From Anaerolineae bacterium (GTDB lineage Bacteria; Chloroflexota; Anaerolineae; SSC4; Amarolineaceae): a stretch of 6,691 nt of DNA. The notes under the pieces are model-generated. The model did no database searches. It was given only the letters and a program-made list of their open reading frames with translations, and was not told the DNA's origin. Positions 1-6,420 of the stretch are shown one piece after another (position 1 is the first letter of the stretch; the number at the start of each line of letters is the position of its first letter). Position numbers and translations under genes: made by a program. Where the stretch lies: assembly GCA_013693795.1 (NCBI GenBank), contig CP059258.1:1326695-1333385 (forward strand). The letters run 5' to 3'.

Positions 1-186
1 CCCTGGACCGCCGTACTCTTCGGGCACCTCGATCCCCATGAAGCCCATCGCGCCCATCTTTTTGATCACATCGATGGGGAAATCGCCCGTCTCGTCGTAA
101 TGGGCCGCGGTGGGTGCAACCTCATTCTGCGCAAAATCACGCGCCTCGCGAATCATGCTTTGCTCCGCGCTGAGCATCAAATCCAT
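1..186 (-). CDS. Acyl-CoA dehydrogenase, N-terminal part (runs off the window)
   Basis: The 62 visible residues begin MDLMLSAEQSMIREARDFA and continue with VAP, DETGDFP, a KKMG..GFMG helix turn and end in PEEYGGPG. This is the standard opening of the alpha-helical N-terminal domain of FAD-dependent acyl-CoA dehydrogenases, which oxidise acyl-CoA thioesters to enoyl-CoA in the cytoplasm and pass electrons to electron-transfer flavoprotein. The catalytic Glu and the FAD-binding regions lie beyond the window, so the chain-length class cannot be judged. The ATG at 186 is preferred over the inner ATG (Met4) because AGGAGG lies six bases upstream. It is the last visible gene of a minus-strand series with the HIT hydrolase and the small membrane protein, but a repeat element separates it from them, so it may have its own transcript. 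Family assignment is firm; substrate is unknown. Confidence 0.9.
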   Translation of the reverse strand, partial: MDLMLSAEQSMIREARDFAQNEVAPTAAHYDETGDFPIDVIKKMGAMGFMGIEVPEEYGGPG

Positions 187-192
187 GCCAAG

Positions 193-198
193 CCTCCT
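193..198 (-). promoter_or_regulatory. Ribosome binding site of the acyl-CoA dehydrogenase
   Basis: A perfect AGGAGG on the minus strand lies six bases before the ATG at 186. It fixes the start and shows that the gene begins outside the nearby repeat element. Confidence 0.85.
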
Positions 199-220
199 AA
201 AAGGTCGAGTTGTCATGTTC

Positions 221-347
221 CTGGCAGTTTGTCGGAGAGCGCTTGTTCGCGTGAACGCAGCCCCAACATGCTATGCCACGACCACTGTTGGCCACTACAT
301 GTTGTGCCGCACCTGCTTGCAAGGTGGCCTCTCTGACAAACTGCTGG
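221..347. repeat. MITE-like element with terminal inverted repeats, copy 1
   Basis: The ends are imperfect inverted repeats. The left end, 221-239, reads ctggcagtttgtcggagag. The reverse complement of the right end, 329-347, matches it at 16 of 19 bases. The inside is non-coding in any convincing way. Read on the minus strand, bases 347 to 238 align with 1928-2036 on the plus strand, so the sequence is dispersed in the genome. It sits in the gap between the stop of the small membrane protein (376) and the acyl-CoA dehydrogenase start (186). Size, terminal repeats and intergenic position fit a miniature inverted-repeat element or a structured intergenic repeat. I see no clear target-site duplication and no transposase. 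Confidence 0.6.
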
Positions 348-375
348 GCGGCCCTTTGCCCGTGACCCGCGTGAC

Positions 376-664
376 TTATCCCCCTGTACCATCACGGCCA
401 GGATTGTCCACATCAGGCCACACACCAGGAAGATGGCCAATAGAACCGGCACGGCAATTGCCGTCAAGACCAGGTTGGTCACCGTGCCCTTTGTTTGGCG
501 GGATAACAGGACCGCCAGACCAAACGCGATCAGCAGGGTCAGGATGACGGAAGCAATTTGTGCCGCCAGCTGGTTGGCGCGCAGCGTTGTACAGCAGGTA
601 ATAGACAACCACCCCGCCCAAGCCCGCTGGCTGCACTCACCAAGGCTGTTCCAATACGTTTCAA
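376..664 (-). CDS. Small hydrophobic membrane protein, frameshifted
   Basis: I do not recognise a family. Read across frames, the product is about 95 residues with three hydrophobic helices: GTALVSAASGLGGVVVYYL near the N-terminus, then QIASVILTLLIAFGLAVLL, then a long helix beginning TNLVLTAIAVPVLLAIFLV and ending in VMVQGG. The TTG at 664 is preceded by GGTAGGAG with seven bases between. A GTG at 636 is an alternative start in the main frame. Keeping the hydrophobic frame requires a shift near 637-645, another near 575-580, and a third at the C run 380-384. Adding one G to that run (minus strand) brings in the TAA at 376-378, so the frame that runs on to 213 through the repeat is probably an artefact. 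It follows the HIT gene after a short gap and is probably an inner-membrane protein of unknown role. Confidence 0.5.
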
Positions 665-671
665 ACAGGTA

Positions 672-679
672 CTCCTACC
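672..679 (-). promoter_or_regulatory. Ribosome binding site before the TTG start of the small membrane protein
   Basis: GGTAGGAG lies seven bases upstream of the TTG at 664 on the minus strand. It favours this start over the GTG at 636, which lacks a comparable site. Confidence 0.45.
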
Positions 680-697
680 AAACTGTAAGATAAATTC

Positions 698-726
698 ATT
701 GTACACTAATCGCCGTAAAACAACAA
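698..726 (-). promoter_or_regulatory. Possible sigma70-type promoter of the small membrane protein
   Basis: On the minus strand TTGTTG (726-721) is followed after 17 bases by TACAAT (703-698). The -10 box is good and the -35 box is half matched. It lies in the gap just after the HIT stop codon at 729, so the membrane protein could be transcribed separately as well as by read-through. Confidence 0.35.
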
Positions 727-728
727 GG

Positions 729-1252
729 CTACCCGGCGTCCTGGCGCCCCGGCGTCTCCGTGTTCAACTGGCGCACCACCGCCATAATTTGATCGTACGT
801 ATCTTCGAGCGCTTCGGGGATCACGCGTGTACCGGCGGTGACGGACATGTAGTTCGTGTCGGCATTCCAGCGCGGCACGATGTGCAGGTGCACGTGTTCG
901 GCGATGCCGGCCCCGCGATCTTACCCAGGTTGATGCCCAGGTTGAAGCCCTGTGGTTTCAGGGCCTGACGCAGCACCGTCAGGCTCTGGTTGGACAGCAG
1001 CATGATCTCGGTCAGCGTCGACGCGTCCAGGTCTTCGATACTGGCGCAGTGCTGGTAGGGGGCGATCAGGAGGTGACCGTTGTTGTACGGGTACAGGTTG
1101 AGCATGGCGTATGCCGATACGCCGCGCAGGACGATGAATTCTGCGCGGTCATCTGCGCAGGCCGGTTTTTCGCAGAAAACACAGCCCGTAACCTTCTCTT
1201 TACTGCTCAAGATATACGACATGCGCCACGGCGCCCACAATATTTCATTCAC
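729..1252 (-). CDS. HIT-family nucleotide hydrolase/phosphorylase (one frameshift)
   Basis: The N-terminus [13 protein letters not shown], a CVFC pair at residues 24-27, [18 protein letters not shown], and the C-terminal stretch [11 protein letters not shown] identify a histidine-triad protein of the bacterial Fhit/Ap4A phosphorylase-like group. These proteins cleave dinucleoside polyphosphates or nucleotide-phosphoryl bonds in the cytoplasm. The triad His are at about 120, 122 and 124, the middle one expected to be the nucleophile. As written, the frame breaks before the triad. Adding one G to the G run at 911-914 (minus strand) restores [15 protein letters not shown], the sequence expected for the family, and the protein then runs to the TAG at 729-731 for about 174 residues, a normal length. 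The start is GTG at 1252, behind AGGTGG. Exact substrate is not determinable. Confidence 0.85.
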
Positions 1253-1256
1253 TGTG

Positions 1257-1262
1257 CCACCT
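1257..1262 (-). promoter_or_regulatory. Ribosome binding site of the HIT gene
   Basis: AGGTGG lies four bases before the GTG at 1252 on the minus strand. The spacing is slightly short, but no better start is available and the family N-terminus begins there. Confidence 0.5.
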
Positions 1263-1389
1263 GGTGGTCGTCTGAGCTGCGCCGATTCAAATCACCTGGC
1301 ACGGGCCTGAAGAAGCCACCGTATGGCAGATCTGCGCACAGACTTTCAACCGGCGGCCAGGTCGGTGAGACTGTGAGGGTTGCAAATAA

Positions 1390-1418
1390 AGTGTACCAGA
1401 AGCAGCGCGTCGCGTCAA
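1390..1418 (-). promoter_or_regulatory. Sigma70-type promoter upstream of the HIT gene
   Basis: On the minus strand TTGACG (1418-1413) is followed after exactly 17 bases by TACACT (1395-1390). Transcription would begin near 1383 and give a leader of about 130 bases before the HIT start. I see no known riboswitch or terminator in that leader. Confidence 0.5.
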
Positions 1419-1793
1419 TTTGCCCGTTCGCTACGCAGGAGGTTACGGACGCATAACCAGCGCCACGGGCAACGCGAGGCTGACGGAACTGCGCATTACC
1501 GGGGCCAGGCGGTTGGCGATATATGCTGGGCGCGCAATGACCGGTTTGGCCGCTGTCGTGGTGCGGGCAAATAATGTGACTCTCGCGAGTTTCCTGCGGC
1601 GGGTGGTGGTCAAGAATATCGCCGGTGCGGCGCGCTGGTGGGGAGTGAGGAGACGATGGGGAGAGATTTGAGGCGCGCCCTACGCCGGCGTGACACTCTC
1701 GTTGTGACGGCGGCTTGTGGCAGGTTGCGCTTATGTGTGCTTTGCGGTTGAAACGGCGCTACATTTGGAATTGTTGCCAGGTGCGCGGCCTCC
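1419..1793. other. Intergenic region between divergent promoters, no convincing gene
   Basis: The stretch is GC-rich. Open frames exist in it on the plus strand (for example 1420-1671), but they are Arg-rich, lack a ribosome binding site and show no family motif, as expected for chance frames in GC-rich DNA. Small palindromes such as ACGCCGGCGT (1682-1691) and CTCGCGAG (1583-1590) might be operator sites, but nothing ties them to a regulator. Confidence 0.5.
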
Positions 1794-1822
1794 TTGACGT
1801 CACCGCCGCGGCCGCCTATAAT
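1794..1822 (+). promoter_or_regulatory. Strong sigma70-type promoter upstream of the lipoprotein gene
   Basis: TTGACG (1794-1799) and a perfect TATAAT (1817-1822) are separated by 17 bases. Transcription would start near 1829 and run rightward through repeat copy 2 into the lipoprotein gene, giving a leader of about 245 bases. It is the only good plus-strand promoter seen before the surface-protein cassette, so it may drive all three genes. Confidence 0.65.
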
Positions 1823-1927
1823 GCGAACTCATACCGTGCAGAACCGGGCTGCCTCCGGCCCGCCCTGATGGAGAGCGCGATGTTCGGACACCAGACCGGC
1901 GCTGGCGCCACATGCAGACATACCACT

Positions 1928-2036
1928 CTGGCAGTTGGTCGGAAAGATCGCCCTGCAAGCAAGCGCAGCGCAGCATCTAGCCCCGGCAACGATCGTGGTG
2001 CAGCCTGTTGTGGCTGCATTCACGCGAACAAGCGCT
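1928..2036 (-). repeat. Dispersed repeat, copy 2 (diverged, one end lost)
   Basis: This stretch on the plus strand aligns with the minus strand of 238-347. It starts ctggcagttggtcgg, matching the terminal repeat of copy 1. The two are roughly three-quarters identical over about 110 bases, and the last 18 bases (ttcacgcgaacaagcgct) match perfectly. Most mismatches in the first half are transitions. The outer inverted repeat beyond 2036 is missing. It lies in the leader between the promoter at 1794-1822 and the lipoprotein signal sequence. Confidence 0.6.
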
Positions 2037-2574
2037 GCCCGGCTTCGCGCCCTCAGCGGTTGCACGAACCAAGGTGTACGGCTGGCGCGCCTCATCGGCG
2101 TCGCCCTCGTCGTCGGCCTCCTCGTGAGCGGCTGCGCCGGCCCAACGCCCGTCGCGCCGACCCTCACACCCGCCGACCCCGCACAGCGGTGAATCTACCG
2201 TTGTTGCCGAACGCCCCCTCGCCCCCATATTCGAAATCGAAAATGGCAGGCTCGTAGTCCACGGTATCACGGGCAACTCCCTATCCGATGTCCCTCCAGC
2301 CTTACAGAGAAAAATAGACGAGGAAGTGGAGTTCTTCAATGCGTCGGGTCACGTTGCAGGCTTTAGCCTCTCCTGCCAGGCGGCTCATCCGGTGAAATAG
2401 TATGGGAAGTAACTCACGGAGATGATCAACTCCCAACCGGCTCTCTTCTCCGATTGGTAGAAGTAGACGGAGAGTATGCCCTGTTTATTACACCCTTAGA
2501 GGCGCTACCAATGACTTGAATCAGTTTCATGACGCTAATGGAAAGATTATAGATGAAAAAATGTCCCAGAATCC

Positions 2575-3063
2575 CTAAGAGTCAGTCCGAACAAACTTGA
2601 ACTTGTCGAAAATGACAGAGGCGAATTCAGAATACAGGCTATCCAGACAACGACTGATAGTGATGGTACAGAGCAAGATGAAATCCTAGGTTATGTAAAT
2701 GAAAAAGGAGATTGGACAAGGACAGATAAGTTAGCTGTTAACGAAGATGGTACCATTTTTATATGGAACCAGGGTAAACCAGCTACAGACACAGAGCCAC
2801 GAGTAAGCCCTGCGATGACCATCTTTTCTAAACTAACTCCAGCAGGTCTAAAGTTTGTTCAAGCTCATGAAGGCATAAATGAAATAAGAGAAATAGAATA
2901 TGGTACCTATGAGCTTGTCTTACAAGATGGCAATGTCGTAGGCGCTACTGTAGATGGCGAACAATTAACACTAATGATACCAGAGGATGAAAATACAGAA
3001 TTCATCCACTTCAGAACAATGACAGACACGCAAAGAATAGAAAAGATCTTATCCCTTGGATAG
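2575..3063 (+). CDS. Lipoprotein segment: N-terminal middle, beta-rich
   Basis: This is one open segment of the broken lipoprotein, 162 residues from LRVSPNKLELVENDRG to the early stop after KILSLG. An inner ATG at 2815 lacks a ribosome binding site and is not a real start. Alternating acidic and hydrophobic stretches such as GTIFIWNQGK, GTYELVLQDGNVVGATVDG and RIQAIQTTT suggest repeated beta-strands, like those of extracellular sandwich domains. No known motif is seen. Adding one C at 3053-3055 changes the end to KILSPWIAGQDYSTQPSDL and carries the frame on to 3134. Confidence 0.5.
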   Translation, partial: LRVSPNKLELVENDRGEFRIQAIQTTTDSDGTEQDEILGYVNEKGDWTRTDKLAVNEDGTIFIWNQGKPATDTEPRVSPAMTIFSKLTPAGLKFVQAHEGINEIREIEYGTYELVLQDGNVVGATVDGEQLTLMIPEDENTEFIHFRTMTDTQRIEKILSLG

Positions 3064-3127
3064 CTGGTCAAGATTATAGTACACAACCTTCTGATCTAAT
3101 TAATAGAACTTTTCAAATGCCAAGTGG

Positions 3128-3721
3128 GCTCTAGTTCTATTATCAAAGGAAGTTTACGACTCTTTTATCGACCAAATATCTCCAGATGATCTAGCTCAAA
3201 TGACTACAGAAGAGATTCACCAAAGGGTAGCACAACTCGTGAGCGCTAGTCATTGGGCTGAGACACTAAAGGCCATGGATAATAAAGAAAATGCTAAAAC
3301 TCCAGGAAAATATTTTACTACGAATGAAAGCCAAATATTAATATTCAGTAATGATCTTATATGGATTTTTGGTTTATCTCCGATTGATACTCGAATAAAT
3401 GGAAGAATTAGTAGTAACGGACATTACACTGGCTTTACTATGAAGAATAGAAAATCTATGGGTCTTATAAATAATCATAGTAATGATTATCTAGATGTGC
3501 GCTTTGACGACAAAAGGGGGATCATGGTAGTATGCGACAAATATCTTATCACATGGTACTTTGATCCAGAAACAAGCTCATGGAAAGAAGTAAAACCTGA
3601 GCAGATGCGGGATTATAAAATCCTATCTCCAGAACAAGAAGAAAGATACATTAAAGAAAAATTGGGAAGTGTAAAAAGGCTGACGGTACACCGCTCTATG
3701 AGTTTGATTCATATTCCTTAA
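3128..3721 (+). CDS. Lipoprotein segment: central part
   Basis: The longest uninterrupted piece of the lipoprotein, 197 residues. It begins ALVLLSKEVYDSFIDQI with an acidic helix (SPDDLAQMTTEEIHQRV), followed by a beta-rich region with FSNDLIWIFGLSPIDTRI, GIMVVCDKYLITWYFDP and a Lys/Glu-rich helix (SPEQEERYIKEKLG). An automated caller would start it at ATG 3200, but homology-like continuity begins upstream and no ribosome binding site precedes that ATG. Adding one A at 3673-3677 swaps the tail after SVKK to ADGTPLYEFDSYSL and keeps the frame open to 3762. Family unknown. Confidence 0.5.
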   Translation, partial: ALVLLSKEVYDSFIDQISPDDLAQMTTEEIHQRVAQLVSASHWAETLKAMDNKENAKTPGKYFTTNESQILIFSNDLIWIFGLSPIDTRINGRISSNGHYTGFTMKNRKSMGLINNHSNDYLDVRFDDKRGIMVVCDKYLITWYFDPETSSWKEVKPEQMRDYKILSPEQEERYIKEKLGSVKRLTVHRSMSLIHIP

Positions 3722-3849
3722 CAAGTCATGATCCTAAAATATTAATATTGCGGTGGACGTAATGGTTTTACAGAATATCAAGCAACAAGACTTATCTCTC
3801 AAATAGATAGATTATTAGAAAGTGAAATTGGTAAAAAATATTTTAGTTT

Positions 3850-4161
3850 TTAGCTACTGGACTAGGCCCAAAATTTATAGCAAATCCAAACAAAGAATAT
3901 TTACCAGAAACTTACGCAGCTTCCTTTACCAATTTAGGCAGTATTTATGGTATTGTAATTAAAGGAATGTTCCTATCCTCTGACTATGATCCAATAATAG
4001 CTCTGTATGATTTTATTCATGAAACATTAAGAATACAAGACGTACAAACATTTCCTGGTAAAGAAGGACATAATGATAGAGTATTTCGCATTCAACATAA
4101 AATAATGACAGATTTACTTAATAGCGGTTTACTAACCAAACAAGAAAAATCAAACTTGTAG
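3850..4161 (+). CDS. Lipoprotein segment: C-terminal, with a zincin-like remnant
   Basis: The segment reads LATGLGPKFIANPNKEYLP, then YDPIIALYDFIHETLRIQD, GKEGHNDRVFRIQHKIMTD and LLNSGLLTKQEK. The piece DFIHETLRIQD resembles the HExxH helix of zinc peptidases (typically HExxHIQ), but the second His is Arg here, and AGA to a His codon needs two changes, so it is not a sequencing slip. It may be a non-catalytic relative, or the likeness may be chance. Adding one A at 4145-4149 extends the frame to the TGA at 4227-4229. The ATG at 3967 is internal. Confidence 0.45.
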   Translation, partial: LATGLGPKFIANPNKEYLPETYAASFTNLGSIYGIVIKGMFLSSDYDPIIALYDFIHETLRIQDVQTFPGKEGHNDRVFRIQHKIMTDLLNSGLLTKQEKSNL

Positions 4162-4259
4162 AAACATATAATTTTGATGCTGAGTTTAATAAAATAGCTG
4201 ATACTTCTATAAATCATTTATCCTATTGAAAACCTGATTTTTTCTTACATACTTAAAAT

Positions 4260-4873
4260 ATGCGAAAGGTTTTAAGTATTATATTCTTTCTATTTCTCAT
4301 TATCATCTGCTTTGAGGCTGTTTATTATATACATCTATCAGGAGAGAGCCAAAAATTAAATCAAGTAAATAATAAATTAAATATCATTTATAAGTCACGA
4401 AACGATAAGGACGGTAATACTCTACTATATGACAATCCTAATTATGGTTGGACTGGTATAGGGCTTAACACAAAAGGACCTTGGACATATATTTCTGGCA
4501 TTTTCAATTCTTGGATAAATATCGATAAAACTAATGACAAGTATATTAACATAATAGATCCATTTACTAATAAAGACTTATATAAAGTAAGAATTATACA
4601 CCCATCTAGCTATCTCATAACACAAGATACAAGTATCCAACCTACTAGGTTGATGATAGAGCATCTAAATAATTACCTTATTAAGGATAAGTCTGAAATG
4701 AGCGTAATAGGACAAGCTCTATCTGAAAAGAAAGAAATTAAAGACATTCTTCCGAAAAAGGAGATTCTATAGTGATTTTCTTTCCACCAAATAAAAACAG
4801 TCATGATGACATCCCAAAAGATGAAAATGGATATTATATAGCATATTATATTACTATTAGAAGATATGAATAA
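4260..4873 (+). CDS. Membrane-anchored hypothetical protein (one frameshift)
   Basis: The N-terminus is a short basic start (MRK) followed by one hydrophobic helix, about residues 4-25 (VLSIIFFLFLIIICFEAVYYI). The rest should lie outside the cytoplasm. The body is Asn/Lys/Ile-rich with motifs NPNYGWTGIGLNTKGPWTYI, INIIDPFTNKDLYKVRI and SSYLITQDTSI. I recognise no family. As written it stops at 4770-4772 after KKEIL. Adding one A to the A run at 4755-4759 gives KKGDSIVIFFPPNKNSHDD and continues to the TAA at 4871-4873, for about 204 residues. That stop lies two bases before the next ATG, which argues for translational coupling with the fibronectin-domain protein. No clear ribosome binding site is visible at 4260. 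It begins 30 bases after the lipoprotein stop. Confidence 0.65.
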
Positions 4874-4875
4874 TT

Positions 4876-6411
4876 ATGGATGTGTTTATTTTTAAGAAAA
4901 AAATAAAATTAGTATTTCTAATACTAGTTTCCTTTGTTATATTCTTTGGAGTTCTACGATATGCCTATGCAGAATGCACAATAGGAAGTTCTGCTTGCTG
5001 TGGTTGTAACACTAGATGTAACAGTGATTATGGATCTTGTGATGTTCCAACCTCAGGTGAAGCTTGTACTGATGGTTGTACGCCAACGCCAACGCCAACA
5101 AACCCACCAGCAGGCAATCCAACCAACACGCCAACGCCAACTACTCCTCCCGGTCAGCCGACAAATACGCCAGGAGCATCAAATACACCAGCTCCATCTG
5201 CTACTCCCAACCCTGCATGTGTACCAAATCCAGGAAGTTTTACTTATGGAGGTATAAATTGCACCACTGCTAATGATTGTCCAAATGGAGGAAACTCTAC
5301 TAAATCTTGTGAAGGGGGTCAATGTATATATAGGGGCAACCTAAAGGCTTGTTATGATAGTGGGTGTCCTAGATTCTGGGTACCAGATGGTTGGAGTTGT
5401 TATAGTGATAACTATATTACAGAACCTGATGTTACTATAAATCCACTTACCTTATCTGTAACTTTCTCAAATATAAGATGGGATTTTATCGAGAATAGTT
5501 ATGAATTTCCTGAAGATAGAGAATCAGTAGAAATTGGATCTTCGCCTGATAGCTTGGCTCAAGCGCATGGATGCGAAGAAACATGGGTAGGGGCACAACC
5601 TTGGAGTTGTACTAGTCCGAACTCTGGTAATGGTCCTGCAACGGCGATGAATGGATTTAATCTAGCAACTTCAAATCAAATATGTGTCAGAGCCAGGCTA
5701 ATCACTTTCAGATATCTAGAAGGAGGAGGTAGAGTAAAACATTTAGATATTACATCTAGAGTATTTTGTTACCCAAAACCTATCCCATCGCCAACTCCTA
5801 CTCCTACAAAAACACCTACACCTACTCCCACTCTCGCAAGGCCAAGTCCTTTTACAGCAATGTGTACAGGTCCATATGGACCTGTAGAACTGGTATGGAC
5901 AGATACTAATACTACTGAAAATGGTTATAAGTTAGCCCGTAAAGTTAATAGTGATCCATTTGTGCTTAATTATAAAGTGTATGGCCCTAATGTAATTGGA
6001 GACTTTGACTATAATGTTAGTTACGGCAATACTTATGGCTATAATGTAAGAGCTTGCTATGGTAATAATTGTCAAGTAGAAGGACCATATGCTGGTCAAG
6101 TAAACTTAACATGTCCTCCTCCTACTAATACTCCTACACCTATCCCATCAAGCACAAATACTCCTACACCAATCCTTCTTAACCCTCCAACCAACCTGCA
6201 AGTAACATGTAGTTTAGGAAACACTAATAAAATATCATTAACATGGAACGATAATTCAAATAATGAAGATGGATTTGAAATTATCAGAAATTCGGTATTC
6301 CAATCTCGTGTTGGAGCAAATGCAAATTCCTACGATGATAATCAAATAAACCTGAATACTGTTTATTATTATGATGTTCGTGCCATTAAGATTGATAGTA
6401 ATGGTCATTAA
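4876..6411 (+). CDS. Exported Cys-rich protein with PT linkers and two fibronectin type III-like domains
   Basis: Residues 1-32 form a signal peptide (basic KKKIK, hydrophobic core, likely cut after AYA), although it may stay as an anchor. Residues 34-68 hold eight Cys (SACCGCNTRC, GEACTDGC) and probably form disulfides outside the cell. A Pro-Thr linker (about 69-114) leads to a second Cys-rich and beta-rich domain (115-298), then a PT linker (300-322), a fibronectin III-like domain (about 323-413, VELVWTDTNTTENGYKLAR), a third linker (414-438) and a second such domain (439-511, ISLTWNDNSNNEDGFEI, VYYYDVRAI). The last domain ends before its final strand, so the protein looks cut short, exactly where composition changes. 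Such modular proteins usually bind surfaces, glycans or partners; an adhesin or stalk role is inferred. No frameshift in 1.5 kb, unlike its neighbours. Confidence 0.8.
   Translation: MDVFIFKKKIKLVFLILVSFVIFFGVLRYAYAECTIGSSACCGCNTRCNSDYGSCDVPTSGEACTDGCTPTPTPTNPPAGNPTNTPTPTTPPGQPTNTPGASNTPAPSATPNPACVPNPGSFTYGGINCTTANDCPNGGNSTKSCEGGQCIYRGNLKACYDSGCPRFWVPDGWSCYSDNYITEPDVTINPLTLSVTFSNIRWDFIENSYEFPEDRESVEIGSSPDSLAQAHGCEETWVGAQPWSCTSPNSGNGPATAMNGFNLATSNQICVRARLITFRYLEGGGRVKHLDITSRVFCYPKPIPSPTPTPTKTPTPTPTLARPSPFTAMCTGPYGPVELVWTDTNTTENGYKLARKVNSDPFVLNYKVYGPNVIGDFDYNVSYGNTYGYNVRACYGNNCQVEGPYAGQVNLTCPPPTNTPTPIPSSTNTPTPILLNPPTNLQVTCSLGNTNKISLTWNDNSNNEDGFEIIRNSVFQSRVGANANSYDDNQINLNTVYYYDVRAIKIDSNGH
5080..5214 (+). 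repeat. Pro-Thr linker-coding repeat 1
   Basis: Irregular short tandem repeats of ACG-CCA and related codons encode TPTPTPTNPP and NTPTPTTPP. They code for a flexible, probably extended and possibly glycosylated linker. The codon choice (ACG, CCA) differs from linkers 2 and 3. Confidence 0.7.
5773..5841 (+). repeat. Pro-Thr linker-coding repeat 2
   Basis: Repeats of ACT-CCT and ACA-CCT encode PKPIPSPTPTPTKTPTPTPT between the Cys-rich middle domain and the first fibronectin III-like domain. A related, shorter linker with ACT-CCT and ACA-CCT codons lies at about 6115-6189. Confidence 0.7.
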
Positions 6412-6420
6412 GAGGTGGTC

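Larger units (their letters stand above)
2074..4229 (+). pseudogene. Large lipoprotein of unknown family, broken by about ten frameshifts
   Basis: Joining the open segments gives one protein of about 715 residues. It begins with a lipoprotein signal, RLARLIGVALVVGLLV then SGC (Cys codon 2133-2135), followed by a Thr/Pro spacer, so it should be lipid-anchored outside the membrane. Segments in order end at 2192, 2400, 2518, 2578, 3063, 3134, 3721, 3762, 3853, 4161 and 4229. At most joints one added base in a homopolymer restores the frame: CCC 2573-2575, CCC 3053-3055, GGG 3126-3128, AAAAA 3673-3677, TTTTT 3847-3851, AAAAA 4145-4149. It may therefore be an intact gene with sequencing errors. 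The start is unsure: GTG 2074 needs one added base before the signal, and TTG 1935 lies in the repeat. Base composition falls from GC-rich to AT-rich between about 2200 and 2600. I cannot name a function. Confidence 0.6.

Noticed and set aside
100..547. Plus-strand open frames over the acyl-CoA dehydrogenase start and the repeat
   Set aside because: They overlap a clear minus-strand gene and the terminal-repeat element, have no family motifs and no ribosome binding site.
433..968. Plus-strand open frames opposite the membrane protein and the HIT gene
   Set aside because: They are antisense shadows. The minus strand carries hydrophobic helices and the histidine triad.
1286..1300. A tRNA T-loop-like string (gattcaaatc)
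   Set aside because: The flanks do not pair as a T stem and no acceptor or anticodon arm can be built.
1049..1671. Several plus-strand frames of 64-135 residues
   Set aside because: The first two are antisense to the HIT gene. The others are Arg-rich, lack start signals and show no motif.
1715..2257. A 180-residue plus-strand frame and overlapping minus-strand frames
   Set aside because: They are out of frame with the lipoprotein signal, very rich in Arg/Pro/Cys, and pass through promoter and repeat.
2575..4161. Programmed ribosomal frameshifting as the cause of the broken frames
   Set aside because: Too many sites, no stimulatory structure or slippery heptamer pattern common to them, and the housekeeping HIT gene shows the same defect.
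4237..4245. T-rich run after the lipoprotein stop, a possible terminator
   Set aside because: No stem precedes it, and the next gene follows within 30 bases on the same strand.
5080..5214. Repeat array considered as CRISPR
   Set aside because: The units are three to six bases, in frame and protein-coding, with no spacers.
5000..5273. Two short plus-strand frames inside the fibronectin gene
   Set aside because: They are shifted readings of the PT-linker repeat (Gln- or Asn/Ala-rich) within a confident gene.
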